The notes: a model not told the origin generated them from the sequence alone. Counted from the stretch's first letter, positions 43,567 through 53,143 are shown. The stretch is 64,000 bases of DNA from an uncultured Bacteroidia bacterium (GCA_938038735.1 CALHSW010000053.1:26631-90630), one strand, 5' to 3'. A program made the numbers and translations.

Positions 43567-46296
43567 ATGGTTATGTGTCGTATAGTAGTTCTAGTTGTCA
43601 CGGCGTTGCTCCTTTCTTTACAATCGTTGCTAGCGCAGGATAAACTGAATGGAGCGGTGGTCGATACGGCTGGGGCGGCGCTCCCGGGCGCGGCCGTGCT
43701 GTTAATTAACCCCGCCGACTCTTCTGTGGTGGGGTATGGCGTTACGGATGATCGGGGCGCTTTCTCGTTGTTAACGAGCCGTAGGGGGAAGCATTGGCTG
43801 CAGGCGCGCGTAGTGGGGTATTTGGTGGAGAATCGGTCGGTAGTCCTACCCGCGGCGGGCGAGGTGCGTTTTGTTTTACGTATTGATCCGAAAGAGATAG
43901 AGGCGGTGCGTATTAAGGGTACCATGCGGGGCTTCAAAGAGCGGGGCGATACGTTAGTCTATGACCCCAAGGCATTTGCCACCGGCATGGAGAAGACGCT
44001 AGGAGATCTTTTGGCTAAGTTTCCGGGGCTGCAGGTGAGTGCCGATGGCGAGGTGACAGCCCAGGGGCAGAAGGTGGATAAAATTCTATTCGGGGGGCGC
44101 GATTTGTTCGGAAGCGATGTGAGCCTTGCCACCAAGAGCGTATCGGCCGATGTGGCAGATAGCGTTCGGGTTATCCATGGCTACAGCGAGTACAACGTGC
44201 TGGACGGATTCCAATCGCACGATAAGACGGTACTTGATGTCGGGGTAAACGAATCGATGTGGAATAAGCTTACGGGCGAGGTGCGGGCTGCTGGGGGGTA
44301 TAAATGTGTATACGATGGCAAGGCGCAGGCCATGTACCTCGGCAAGCAGTTCATGGTCAACGTGCAGGCGGCAGCGAACAATACGGGTACATCCCTCTTT
44401 AGCTTTTCTGACTACATGGCCATGCAAGGGGGCGCGCAGCGTATAGATGGGGGGTACTCCATTACGATACGTTCTGACGATGCCCTCTATAAGCTCATCA
44501 ATCCGCCTAGCGACACCTATAAGCGGCGCACCGAGCTCGGCATGCTGCACATGAGTTACAGCAAGGACAAGCTGTTCAAGCTGAATTTTGGCCTGGTGGG
44601 GACTGGCTTTAAGAGCCAGTCGCAGTCGAGGATAGAGCGTCTATTCAATACGGGACTGCTGGCGGGCAGAAACCGTACCTCCCTGGTGGATGGTACTGAT
44701 CGCACCGGGCTGTTTTTTGGAACGCTCTCCGCAACCTACACGCCATCGGATCGCGCCACGCTCCTTTTCTCGTGCAAGAGTGACTACAGCCAGTCGGATG
44801 CCCGCAGCGCGGCGTTAGAGCTCTTCGGCAATGACACTCTTGCTGAGAGTAGCACGTATGCCAAACGACCGCTCAACCTCTCTACAGCCCTTAGCGGTGC
44901 GTTCCGTCTAGGCAAGCATCTTCTTACAGTGGGGGCCTCCTACGACCGCACGAGCGCTGCCAGCGAACGTGATTTCGTTAGTGACAGTCTCACGCTTCCC
45001 CTCGTGCTACAGCCAACAAGCGGACGCTTCCTCTATGGGCAGAGGGGGAATGAAACGAACGATGCCGTGCGAGCCGATGCCACCATGAAGTTTAAACTTA
45101 CGGAGTCGCAGTTCATTTCAGTGGGGATGTATGATGCCATTTCAATTGCCACGCTGCGCCGCGATGCGATGCCGGAGCTTGCCCTACGCCCTGGAGCTGC
45201 GCTCTTTAGCGATTCGTGGCGCATGGGTAGCCAGTTGACGAGGAACGATCTCGCGCTGCTTCTTTCGTGGGCACGCAATAAGGGGCTCTTTCAGTTTACG
45301 CTTGGCGTGGAGGGCCATTACTACCAGGCGTGGCACAACCTTCCATCGCATCTTGAAGATGTGCGAAAGTTCGCAGTGCTCCCCAGCGCAGAGCTTAAGC
45401 TCCATTTCGCCTCAATGAATGATCTCACGTTGCGGTATAATGAAAGGATTAGCTCCAACGAGCTGGAGAACTTCGTGCCGGGCTACGAACTTCTCTCTCC
45501 CAGTACCCTTTCGCAGCGGGGGTTCGCCACACGGCTCTACGGGCGCATGCGTACAGTGTCGCTAGATTATAATCTGTTCCATACGCCCACCTCGTTCTTC
45601 TTCTACGGCGGCGTTCAATCCCAGTGGGAAACCAGCCTGGATAAGGTGTACGATCGGTACGGTTTGGCCAGCGTGTCGCACGCAATTAATGGTGCCACAT
45701 CGCGTTCTACGTCAGCGATCCTCATGGTGAGCAAAACGGTTGCCTCGTTTTGGAAGCTATCGGGGTCTGCCACGTGGCGTAATAGCGACTCGTACTACTA
45801 CGTTGCAACTGACAAGCTCCCCTACCGTCAGCACGGTGTCTCAGGCAAAGCGTCAGTTAATACTACCTACAAGGCTGTTCTTAACGGCCACGCATCGGGC
45901 AGCATCACTTCAACGTACTATAACCTCAGCGATAGCCCTTGGCGGCGGGCGTTAGGGTGGAGGGCCCTGGCGGGGATCGATTTGAAGTATAAAAGCTTTG
46001 AGGCTATGGCCGAGGGAGGATACGACGCAGCGCCAGGCAATTTCTCTGCGGCACGGCGTGCATTGCTTAATGCGGAGGTCTCCTACCATTTCCCCTACAA
46101 CTTGACGCTTTCAGCCATTGGTAGGAACCTATTGAGTATGAGTAAGAACCGATACTCTAGCGAAGAAATGAATGCACTCTACCTGGAGCGTAGGCTGTAC
46201 GGCACGATGCCGGGCTACGCGATGCTACAGCTTCGGTGGAAGTTCGGGGGGAAGAAGAAGGGAGACGACTTTAACATAGAAGTCCTTCAGTATTGA
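43567..46296 (+). CDS. Large outer-membrane beta-barrel protein with carboxypeptidase-regulatory-like domain
   Basis: 909 residues. A signal peptide (about 1-23) is followed by a carboxypeptidase-regulatory-like beta-sandwich (about 25-100; LNGAVVDTAGAALPGAAVLL), a plug-like segment (about 110-190; LGDLLAKFPGLQVSADGEVTAQG, GGRDLFGSD) and a long beta-barrel ending in an aromatic-alternating strand. This is the 'outer membrane beta-barrel family' related to TonB-dependent receptors, but the canonical TonB box is not obvious. The ligand is unknown. It is followed 20 bp later by a sensor kinase, which has its own -7 box. Confidence 0.85.
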   Translation: MVMCRIVVLVVTALLLSLQSLLAQDKLNGAVVDTAGAALPGAAVLLINPADSSVVGYGVTDDRGAFSLLTSRRGKHWLQARVVGYLVENRSVVLPAAGEVRFVLRIDPKEIEAVRIKGTMRGFKERGDTLVYDPKAFATGMEKTLGDLLAKFPGLQVSADGEVTAQGQKVDKILFGGRDLFGSDVSLATKSVSADVADSVRVIHGYSEYNVLDGFQSHDKTVLDVGVNESMWNKLTGEVRAAGGYKCVYDGKAQAMYLGKQFMVNVQAAANNTGTSLFSFSDYMAMQGGAQRIDGGYSITIRSDDALYKLINPPSDTYKRRTELGMLHMSYSKDKLFKLNFGLVGTGFKSQSQSRIERLFNTGLLAGRNRTSLVDGTDRTGLFFGTLSATYTPSDRATLLFSCKSDYSQSDARSAALELFGNDTLAESSTYAKRPLNLSTALSGAFRLGKHLLTVGASYDRTSAASERDFVSDSLTLPLVLQPTSGRFLYGQRGNETNDAVRADATMKFKLTESQFISVGMYDAISIATLRRDAMPELALRPGAALFSDSWRMGSQLTRNDLALLLSWARNKGLFQFTLGVEGHYYQAWHNLPSHLEDVRKFAVLPSAELKLHFASMNDLTLRYNERISSNELENFVPGYELLSPSTLSQRGFATRLYGRMRTVSLDYNLFHTPTSFFFYGGVQSQWETSLDKVYDRYGLASVSHAINGATSRSTSAILMVSKTVASFWKLSGSATWRNSDSYYYVATDKLPYRQHGVSGKASVNTTYKAVLNGHASGSITSTYYNLSDSPWRRALGWRALAGIDLKYKSFEAMAEGGYDAAPGNFSAARRALLNAEVSYHFPYNLTLSAIGRNLLSMSKNRYSSEEMNALYLERRLYGTMPGYAMLQLRWKFGGKKKGDDFNIEVLQY

Positions 46297-46304
46297 TACC
46301 TTTG
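46297..46304 (+). promoter_or_regulatory. -7 box (TACCTTTG) of the two-component operon
   Basis: The box ends only 12 bp before the kinase ATG, so the transcript would be nearly leaderless. It overlaps the 3' end of the preceding gene's downstream sequence. Confidence 0.5.
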
Positions 46305-46316
46305 TTCCCATAGGCG

Positions 46317-47846
46317 ATGGGTAGAATGGGGTCTTACAGTAAAAACTTTTCGGAGAGGCGCTTGCGTAGGCAAGGGTGGTTGCTGCTAGGCGTGTGGGTT
46401 CTGTTGGCAGCCGCGCTGGGGCAATGGGTGTACGCCTCGTATCGCGCCGTGAAGGGGCAGCTTGATGAGGGGGTAGTAAGCATGTGGCAGGGGGCGCAGC
46501 TGCAGGCGGTCGATGCATACCGTGTGGCAACCAAGGTGATAAATCTAGGTCTGGGAGACTCTGTCGTTCTGCATGACATCCAGCTGTCCGACTCGTTAGG
46601 GTCTCCTGCTGCAACGGTAAAAAGTAGTAGCGGAAAGAGTTCCAATATTCAAGTATCTGCAACGGTAGTAAAGGTGTCTCCGGGCGTGCATGGGGATATT
46701 ACGGTGCAGGAAGATACTACGAAGAGCGTTAGGGCCATCGTGCAGCAATCGAATGGGGTAAATGCCATTTTCATTGACGGTGGTGATTCTCAGGCTTCTT
46801 CCACGAAGGTACTCGTCTCGGAGATTGACCCGCGCGTGGCGCATTCCATTGATACCGCAAAGCTGCGTGAAGAGTTTACGCAGCAGATGGCGGGCAAGGG
46901 GCTCAACGTACGTTGGAGCGTGGAGGATGTGACGGCTTTAGCGGATAGCTCTGCCCAGCTGTGGGTAGATGCCGGTGACGACAGTTACCTTATTGCGAGG
47001 GTGGATGGGCAGCGCGGGGTCGTGGCGTGGCGAATATTGCCGTTAGTGTTGGGGGTGTTTGTTGCGCTTCTGCTGGCTGGCGTTGCCCTGTTGGCGTTTT
47101 ATAGGTCGCAGCGGCAGCTCTTTACGGTAGGGGTCTTTCAGCGAGATTTTGCCCGAAATATGGCGCATGAAATGCGTACGCCGCTCGCCACGCTACGTTT
47201 ACTGTTAGAGTCGTTGCGGCACGGCGAGGCATCCCGCTGCGAGGGGAAAAAGGGAGAGAGTTTAGCCCTTGCGGAGCAGGAAACCGACCGTCTCATTACC
47301 CTTACGGAACGCCTCTCCGCGGCGGTGCGGAGCGGGGAGGCGAATCTACCGCTTGCAGTGGAGCGTATTGACCTCATGGAGCTTCTGCGTACGTGCGTGG
47401 CGCTCTTTGAGCCGGCCAGGGCGCAGGTGGATGCAGAAATAGTGTTACCCAGCGTGGCCAATGGAGTGCTTTTTGTGGAGATGGATGGTGTCTATTTACG
47501 TAGCGTAGTGGATAATCTGATTGATAATGCGTTAAAGTACGGCGGGAAGGGTGTGCGCTTGACCATATCGGTGGAGCAGGGGGCCGCTGGTACGTCAATC
47601 GCTTTCAGCGATAATGGTAAGGGCGTGGCGCCAGAGCATGCGAAGCATCTATTTGATAGGTTCTACCGGGTACCCACAGGGAATCGCTTACCCGTGCGTG
47701 GGCTAGGGGTAGGGCTTTATTTCTGCCGAGAGGCGATGCGCGCCCATGGAGGCGATATCACGTTGGTGAGCGAGGTGTGTAAAGGGTGCTGTTTCACACT
47801 ACTAATTCCTTCACATTGTGGAGAAGGCGACCATTCTTTACGTTGA
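46317..47846 (+). CDS. Sensor histidine kinase, RprX-like
   Basis: 509 residues. Transmembrane helix 1 (about 22-40), a periplasmic sensor region of about 200 residues, helix 2 (about 237-260), a HisKA domain with phosphoacceptor His284 (NMAHEMRTPLATLR), and a HATPase_c domain with N box DNLIDNALKYG, G1 DNGKGVAPEH, F box HLFDRFYR and G2 GLGVGLYFC. It signals through the response regulator whose gene overlaps its last 29 bp. The pairing and layout recall RprXY of Bacteroides; the stimulus is unknown. Confidence 0.9.
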   Translation: MGRMGSYSKNFSERRLRRQGWLLLGVWVLLAAALGQWVYASYRAVKGQLDEGVVSMWQGAQLQAVDAYRVATKVINLGLGDSVVLHDIQLSDSLGSPAATVKSSSGKSSNIQVSATVVKVSPGVHGDITVQEDTTKSVRAIVQQSNGVNAIFIDGGDSQASSTKVLVSEIDPRVAHSIDTAKLREEFTQQMAGKGLNVRWSVEDVTALADSSAQLWVDAGDDSYLIARVDGQRGVVAWRILPLVLGVFVALLLAGVALLAFYRSQRQLFTVGVFQRDFARNMAHEMRTPLATLRLLLESLRHGEASRCEGKKGESLALAEQETDRLITLTERLSAAVRSGEANLPLAVERIDLMELLRTCVALFEPARAQVDAEIVLPSVANGVLFVEMDGVYLRSVVDNLIDNALKYGGKGVRLTISVEQGAAGTSIAFSDNGKGVAPEHAKHLFDRFYRVPTGNRLPVRGLGVGLYFCREAMRAHGGDITLVSEVCKGCCFTLLIPSHCGEGDHSLR

Positions 47847-48510
47847 GGACGAACCTACCCTAGCGCAGGTGGTGCGCGAGGGTCTCGGTTTTGCGGGGTA
47901 CAGCGTGGCGCACTACGCGATGGCTGAGCCCGCGCTGCGCAGTTTAGCTACGCAGCGTGTAGATATCGCAGTGCTCGATGTGATGCTTCCCGATATGGAT
48001 GGGTTTTCGCTTTGCCGCGCCATAAGGGCTCTTGACGCATCGTTGCCGATAGTTTTCCTCACGGCGCGCGTTGAGGTGGACGATCTCGTGGAGGGGTTTG
48101 CAGCGGGTGGCACCGACTATCTTCGTAAGCCCTTCAGCATGCAGGAGTTGGTGGTGCGTATTGAGAATCAGCTACGTTTGCGCAGCGCGGCGGCGCATGC
48201 TGCCCCAACGGGGGCAACCCCTATCGGCTGTTATCGCTACCTGCAGGAGCAGTACCTATTGGTGGCGCCATCGGGTGTATCGCATCGCCTTTCGCTCCGG
48301 GAGCACCAACTCCTCACCATGCTTTTGGGCGGCGCGGGGGCAGTCGTGCAGCGCCAGGAGATACTCATGGCCATTTGGGGCGACGATTCATTCTTTAACT
48401 CCCGCTCGCTCGATGTCTACGTGCGGAAGCTCCGCCAACTCTTTGAGGAGGATGCAGCCGTACAGATAGTTACCCTACGGGGGCGGGGATACCTAATGCG
48501 AACTGAGTGA
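47818..48510 (+). CDS. OmpR-family response regulator, RprY-like
   Basis: 230 residues, GTG start inside the kinase gene (29-bp overlap). The receiver domain (about 4-118) has the acidic pair in YVEDEP, phospho-acceptor Asp54 in VLDVMLPDMDG, Thr/Ser switch in FLTAR and Lys in LRKPF. The winged-helix DNA-binding domain (about 135-228) shows LSLREHQLL, RQEILMAIWGDD, NSRSLDVYVRKLRQLF and IVTLRGRGYLM. The kinase-regulator overlap ensures coupled expression. Confidence 0.93.
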   Translation: MEKATILYVEDEPTLAQVVREGLGFAGYSVAHYAMAEPALRSLATQRVDIAVLDVMLPDMDGFSLCRAIRALDASLPIVFLTARVEVDDLVEGFAAGGTDYLRKPFSMQELVVRIENQLRLRSAAAHAAPTGATPIGCYRYLQEQYLLVAPSGVSHRLSLREHQLLTMLLGGAGAVVQRQEILMAIWGDDSFFNSRSLDVYVRKLRQLFEEDAAVQIVTLRGRGYLMRTE

Positions 48511-48562
48511 GCCGTTTTTGAATCGTCTTTTAGAACAATTCTTCATTTAATTAGAATTTTTC

Positions 48563-48570
48563 TAACTTTG
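48563..48570 (+). promoter_or_regulatory. -7 box (TAACTTTG) of the C69 dipeptidase
   Basis: It lies 50 bp before the preferred start at 48621 and 17 bp before an alternative ATG at 48588. Confidence 0.5.
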
Positions 48571-48620
48571 CTCCTGTAGTTCCTCGCATGGGGCGAGGGG
48601 CGTTTAATGTAGTTAATGTT

Positions 48621-50069
48621 ATGAACAGTCAGAAAGAGCCTTGGATGGCATCGGCAGACTCCCCCTCGGAGTGTACCTCGTTTGCCGTAGGGCGCAAGCA
48701 TACCGCCGATGGGTCGTGGATATATGCCCGTTCGGAGGATTGGCACGCCATGGAGGCAAAACGTTTTGAGATTTACCCATCCACCTCACAGGGCCCAGCA
48801 CGTTTTGAGGCGTTGGATAGCCCTTTCAAGTGCGATTTACCCGCCGAGCGGCTCGGCTACACCGCTCTTGCGCCGTACAACCTCCCTGGCCATTGGGGCA
48901 GCGCGGGGTTTAATGCCGCGGGCGTGGGCATGAGCGCCACGGAGAGCATATTTTCCAACGAGAAGGCTCTCGCCGCCGACCCATTCGTCGCTGAGGGGCT
49001 CGCGGAGAATTCTGTGTTCAACGTGGTACTCCCCTACATCCATTCGGCACGTGGTGGGGCTGAATATCTTGGCTCCCTCATTGAAAAGTACGGCACGGCC
49101 GAGAGTTTCGGCATTGGGTTTATCGACAGCAAAGAGGTATGGTACCTTGAGTCTGCCGGTGGCCATCGGTGGATGGCGGCTCGTATACCCGACGATAAGT
49201 ATTTTGTGACGGGCAACCAGGGGCGTCTGCGGGATTATGACCCCAACGACAAGAAAAACTACCTCGGCGCAGCTGACCTCATCGACTTCGCGGTGAAAAA
49301 TGGATTGTGGGACGGCACGGCGGAAAAATTCGATTTTCACGAAGCCTACATGCGTGAGGCTCCGCTGGATCACACCTACAACTACCCCCGCGTGTGGGGC
49401 ATTCAGGGGATGCTCAGCCCCGACATCAAGAATGATGTGACGAAAAATACCTTCCCGGTCTACGCTAGGGCAGAGCACGACATCACCCTTGACGATGTGC
49501 GGCGGGTGTTCCGCTTCCACTACAACGGCACGGAGCATGACCCCTATCTTAACTGCAACCCCAAGGAGGAGTACCGCCCTGTGTCAATATTCCGCACCAC
49601 GCAGACGCATATCCTACAGGTGCGCCCCGAGCTACCCGCGGCCATAGGGTGCGTGAACTACGTTTGCCAGGGCATGGCGGCGCTGGGCGTTTTCCTGCCG
49701 CTCTATCAGGGGATACAATCGTTCCCCAAGCCCTACACGGTGGCTAATGGGCATTCAAGCGCCGACTCCGCCTACTGGATCTTCCGAAGGCCGCAGACGC
49801 TGGCGATGACCAACTTCAATCGCTACGCGAAGCTAGTGCAGGATACGTACGCTCGTCTAGAGCATGAAAACGATGCCCGCATGCGTGAGCTGGAAGAACA
49901 GTACCTTAAAATCTACAAGTCGCAACCCTACGCGGCGCAGGAGATGCTTCAAGCCTTCTCCGATGCCGTGCTGCTGCGGGCGTTAGAGGTGACTAATACG
50001 CTTGTAGAGGAGTTGTATTCCCGCATGGCATTGGACATCCATACGGAGTACAACTTCCATGGGGCATAA
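48621..50069 (+). CDS. C69-family dipeptidase (PepD-like)
   Basis: 482 residues. An Ntn-hydrolase dipeptidase: Cys18 in SECTSFAVGRKHTADGSWIYARSED is the predicted nucleophile exposed after removal of a short propeptide. GFNAAGVGMSATES, ESAGGHRWMAARIPDD and FVTGNQGRL are family features, and the PWGxGxxG-type region reads VWGIQGM here. No signal peptide is present, so it probably acts on imported di- and tripeptides in the cytosol, consistent with the POT transporter. ATG 48621 is preferred; ATG 48588 is in frame. A strong bidirectional-type hairpin follows. Confidence 0.88.
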   Translation: MNSQKEPWMASADSPSECTSFAVGRKHTADGSWIYARSEDWHAMEAKRFEIYPSTSQGPARFEALDSPFKCDLPAERLGYTALAPYNLPGHWGSAGFNAAGVGMSATESIFSNEKALAADPFVAEGLAENSVFNVVLPYIHSARGGAEYLGSLIEKYGTAESFGIGFIDSKEVWYLESAGGHRWMAARIPDDKYFVTGNQGRLRDYDPNDKKNYLGAADLIDFAVKNGLWDGTAEKFDFHEAYMREAPLDHTYNYPRVWGIQGMLSPDIKNDVTKNTFPVYARAEHDITLDDVRRVFRFHYNGTEHDPYLNCNPKEEYRPVSIFRTTQTHILQVRPELPAAIGCVNYVCQGMAALGVFLPLYQGIQSFPKPYTVANGHSSADSAYWIFRRPQTLAMTNFNRYAKLVQDTYARLEHENDARMRELEEQYLKIYKSQPYAAQEMLQAFSDAVLLRALEVTNTLVEELYSRMALDIHTEYNFHGA

Positions 50070-50092
50070 ACGCGAAGTGGCGATTATCCTAG

Positions 50093-50130
50093 AAAAAGCG
50101 CCCCACGGCTATTGGCCGTGGGGCGCTTTT
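50093..50130. terminator. Bidirectional intrinsic terminator
   Basis: A 12-bp GC-rich stem (50098-50109 with 50115-50126) is flanked by AAAAA on the left and TTTT on the right, serving both the dipeptidase and the convergent DUF2023 gene. Confidence 0.88.
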
Positions 50131-50157
50131 CGTTAGGTAGACCCCTTTCAAGGGAGG

Positions 50158-50616
50158 CTACAAATACTTTTTCCGATGAAGGTAGCGTTCGTACTGCGCG
50201 TCTCGGCTGTAGCCGAGCATGATTCCTAGGATAAAGTCTTGCTCATCGGAGAGGTTGGTTAGCTGCGTGATGTGAAAGAGCTTAATAATTTTTACGCATT
50301 TTGGAGCACCGAAATAGACGTTGAATCGGCAGGGCGACACGGGCTGCACGATGTAGTCAATCTGTTCACGGCGTAGGAGTGCTTCAGCGGCTTCCCGCTC
50401 GCTGTTTTTCATGGTGTGCAGCACGAGGTTTCGTAGTCCCTTCCGATACTCGTAGACATGGTGGCATAGAATGCGAAAATCTGTGGAGAGCATAACGGTT
50501 GCGTATTCCCCTTGCATGGCGGGAAGAAGGCCTTGCTTGCGGCTCTCTTTTTGAGAAGGGGTGCAATGGTCCTTGCATTCAGAGCAAGGACCATTGTGTG
50601 ATTGGTGCGTTTCCAT
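50158..50616 (-). CDS. DUF2023 family protein
   Basis: 152 residues. DUF2023 proteins of unknown function are typically encoded beside flavodoxin in Porphyromonas-type genomes. The N-terminus has a Cys-rich stretch (CSECKDHC) that could bind a metal; the core reads FRILCHHVYEYRKGLRNLVLHT, PCRFNVYFGAPKCVKII and LTNLSDEQDFILGIMLGYSRDAQYERYL. The ATG at 50616 shares one base with the flavodoxin stop (TAATG), so translation is coupled. A role linked to flavodoxin is an inference from this neighbourhood. Confidence 0.85.
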   Translation of the reverse strand: METHQSHNGPCSECKDHCTPSQKESRKQGLLPAMQGEYATVMLSTDFRILCHHVYEYRKGLRNLVLHTMKNSEREAAEALLRREQIDYIVQPVSPCRFNVYFGAPKCVKIIKLFHITQLTNLSDEQDFILGIMLGYSRDAQYERYLHRKKYL

Positions 50617-51119
50617 TACTGGAATTTCTCTTTTAGATGGGCCACCCAAGTGGTAATGCGCTCCGTGGTTTTGTCGGCCTGATTGTCGGCATCGAGAGCA
50701 AGACCCACGAACTCATCGTTGACCACGGCGATGGAGCTAGAGTATTCATAGCCATCGGGGTCCACTGCGCCAACGATGGTAGCCCCTTTGCCGTCTACGG
50801 CTTCGTAGAGATGCCCCATGCCGTCGCAGTAGGTGTCAGAGTAGCAGTTTTGGTCTCCCATCCCGAAGAGTGCGATGGTTTTCCCGCTGAGGTTAACCTT
50901 TTTGAGGTCATCGACAAACGATGACATGGAGTCCTCAAGGTCGCCCACTCCCCATGTTGAGGTGCCGAGAATAACGTTGTCGTACTCAGTCACCTTGCTC
51001 GCGGGGGTGCTGTCAACGTTGAAGAGGTCTGCACTATCGCCAAACGCCTGCTTGATCTCCTGTGCTGCGGCCTCTGTGTTGCCCGTTGCAGAGCCGTAGA
51101 AAATACCTATACGCTTCAT
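50616..51119 (-). CDS. fldA: Flavodoxin
   Basis: 167 residues of the long-chain type. It is a small FMN electron carrier in the cytosol. The FMN phosphate loop GSATGNTE (9-16), the ring-binding STWGVGDLED and GMGDQNCYSDTYCDGMG segments and the C-terminal FVGLALDADNQADKT are canonical. The ATG at 51119 is chosen; an upstream ATG at 51155 falls in a promoter-like sequence (GACCTTTG, 51146-51153). Flavodoxin could exchange electrons with the indolepyruvate oxidoreductase encoded at 59.7-62.0 kb, though that link is speculative. Confidence 0.95.
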   Translation of the reverse strand: MKRIGIFYGSATGNTEAAAQEIKQAFGDSADLFNVDSTPASKVTEYDNVILGTSTWGVGDLEDSMSSFVDDLKKVNLSGKTIALFGMGDQNCYSDTYCDGMGHLYEAVDGKGATIVGAVDPDGYEYSSSIAVVNDEFVGLALDADNQADKTTERITTWVAHLKEKFQ

Positions 51120-51317
51120 TGTAGTAGAAAGATTTAATTTTGGTGCAAAGGTCATGCTAATAAAGGGGATTACTCCTCCTTATTTATAGTCATTTTACGG
51201 TTCGTTTTTTAGTAAAAAGGAGGAGTGGGCTAGCCGGTTATGGCTGTGTTAATCGCTTTAGTCGTTGGGGAAGCGTAGCAAATGCGGGGATCGCCCTTAC
51301 CTTATGCCTTAGCGGCG

Positions 51318-51929
51318 CTACAGCGTTTCCTCCTGTAGGAGTAGGTCGATACCGCTCATGTTGGGCTGAAAGCCAAGCCTATCGGCGAAGGCCTGAAAGT
51401 ACTCCTTAATTGCGGGGCGTGGGCGCTTAGGGTGAAATGCATTGCGTAGGTCTAATGCCTCTGCGGGAGGGTAGGCGTGGATGTACTCTTCGGTTTCTAA
51501 AATCTCCGTCCGTACGCCGAATCGGTCAAGCATAAAGCGGAGTAGGGCATCGTTTAGCTCCCATAGCGTTGGCCATTTGCATCGTAAAATGCGTTCTATT
51601 TCGGGGTAGTAGTGGATGAAGAAAGCGCTTTGCCCATAGCAGGATTGTATTGCTCCGAGGTGCTGCTCCACCCAGCGGGTGGCCCACGAAAGACCAACCT
51701 CTTTGATGGGAGTGTGCGTGCCGTGCGGGCGCACTACGGGTACCACCAAACGCTCCACACCGTTGGCTCCTACCACCTCCGCCCGGTTGCGGTACGACTG
51801 TTTCTGGTAGTTTTCATGCGCTTCCAGCAGTGCTACCCTCGCCTCGGCGATGGCCGCGATGTAGTCTATCGGCGGCAGATAGGCGGTAGTTAGCACAACG
51901 ATTTGACTGCCCTCCATAGCGCGGCGCAT
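51318..51929 (-). CDS. WbqC-like family protein
   Basis: 203 residues. The opening QIVVLTTAYLPPIDYIAAIAEARVALLEAHENYQKQSYRNRAEV matches the WbqC family, which is associated with O-antigen gene clusters and is of unclear enzymatic role. VVPVVRPHG, EVGLSWATRWVEQHLGAIQSCYGQSAFF and a helical end follow. The ATG at 51929 begins 5 bp after the stop of the upstream gene; the longer open frame to 52271 runs inside that gene in another frame and is discarded. Cotranscription with the Gate-domain gene is likely. Confidence 0.8.
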   Translation of the reverse strand: MRRAMEGSQIVVLTTAYLPPIDYIAAIAEARVALLEAHENYQKQSYRNRAEVVGANGVERLVVPVVRPHGTHTPIKEVGLSWATRWVEQHLGAIQSCYGQSAFFIHYYPEIERILRCKWPTLWELNDALLRFMLDRFGVRTEILETEEYIHAYPPAEALDLRNAFHPKRPRPAIKEYFQAFADRLGFQPNMSGIDLLLQEETL

Positions 51930-51934
51930 TTCAT

Positions 51935-53143
51935 TTAGAACAGGGCGATTAGCACCCATAGGAAGTGCGCCATCATCCCTGCGGTCACCCCGCCGGCGAT
52001 TTGGGAAAGTATGGCGCGCCCTAGGCACTGCCGCATGCCGAGCGTGTCGTACATGGCGGTGTAGGTGCTGAGAAAGCCGCTCCAGCACATCCCAATGCCG
52101 GTGAAAACGGCCACCTCGTTGCCGGTGATGAATCCATTTTTCATAAATTCGGGTAGCAGCGATAGCGCAGCTCCCACTGACCCCAGCGAGGTGACTGGGA
52201 AAGCAATCAGCTCTGCGTGATAAAATCCAAAGAGCCAACGGAAAATAAAGCTCAGCTTTTCGGCTATCCACGTGAGGATGGGCACTCCCTCCCCCGCGAG
52301 TCCTTGGTAGCCCACGGCGGGATCCTTAGGCCCAAAGGTGGTGAGAATTACCAGCGTACTAATCACCAGCACCCCAGGAATTATCGCGAGCCCGAGGTCT
52401 ACGCCTGACTTTCCCCCCTCCAGGATGGAGTTGAGAAATCGTTCAAAGAATGCCCCCTCGCTGCGAAACCCTATCTGCTCCTCGTCGGCGTGCTTTTCAC
52501 GCTGTTGCTTCTCCTCATCGGTTAGTGCAGGAAACTCATTGCGGCAGAGGTGCTGCATTAGACGTGTGGCTACGATGCCCCCCGTGGCGGCCCCCACCAC
52601 GCCCAGCATGGCGGCGTAGAAGTAGCCGAGGCTCGTCATGTAGGTCACCACGATGAGCCCCATGCCGAAGGCTGTGCCGAAGTTCGGCAGCGAGGCCAGC
52701 TCGCGGTCGGTGAAGTAGCTCCGGAAGTTCTTGTCGTGCGCGAGCGACATGATGGCGGGGTTGTCGCTCAGAAAGGTCATCACTGAGGCTAGTGCCGCCA
52801 CGCCGGGAAGGTTGTAGAGCGGGCGCATCAATGGGCGGAGCACGTACTCTATGAGTCGCAGCACGCCAAACTCTATGCACAGCTTGGCTAAAGCTCCCGA
52901 AAGTACCGTGATGCTCATGATGAGAAAAACGGTGTTGGTGAGGAGGTCGTACGCCGTGGCCATCATGGAGTTCAACAGGTTGGCTGCACCCATACGCCAT
53001 CCCAAAAAGCCGAAGAAAATGAATAGCCCCGCTAGAAAGATGAGTGCCTCCATACGCCGGCTGTGTAGAAATCCGGGGGCGTTCATCGTTCCCCTTGGCT
53101 TGGCTAGCTGCTGCGCAGCCCTAAATCGAAATCGCGGCGCCAT
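51935..53143 (-). CDS. Gate/nucleoside-recognition-domain membrane protein (SpmA/B-like)
   Basis: 402 residues with about nine to ten hydrophobic helices. Two Gate-type halves are visible: N-terminal (about 35-190; FLSDNPAIMSLAHDKNFR, GTAFGMGLIVVTYMTSLG) and C-terminal (about 245-400; GVLVISTLVILTTFGP, FPVTSLGSVGAALSLLPEFM, FTGIGMCWSGFLSTYTAMYDTLG). A charged cytosolic loop (about 205-235) joins them. Such proteins include spore-maturation-like SpmA/B and nucleoside or peptide transporters; the organism class does not sporulate, so a transport role is more likely. The substrate is unknown. Confidence 0.75.
   Translation of the reverse strand: MAPRFRFRAAQQLAKPRGTMNAPGFLHSRRMEALIFLAGLFIFFGFLGWRMGAANLLNSMMATAYDLLTNTVFLIMSITVLSGALAKLCIEFGVLRLIEYVLRPLMRPLYNLPGVAALASVMTFLSDNPAIMSLAHDKNFRSYFTDRELASLPNFGTAFGMGLIVVTYMTSLGYFYAAMLGVVGAATGGIVATRLMQHLCRNEFPALTDEEKQQREKHADEEQIGFRSEGAFFERFLNSILEGGKSGVDLGLAIIPGVLVISTLVILTTFGPKDPAVGYQGLAGEGVPILTWIAEKLSFIFRWLFGFYHAELIAFPVTSLGSVGAALSLLPEFMKNGFITGNEVAVFTGIGMCWSGFLSTYTAMYDTLGMRQCLGRAILSQIAGGVTAGMMAHFLWVLIALF

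Noticed and set aside
51930..52271. N-terminal extension of the WbqC-like protein
   Set aside because: The extension runs in another frame inside the Gate-domain gene and is Arg/His-rich, unlike the family; ATG 51929 is a good start.
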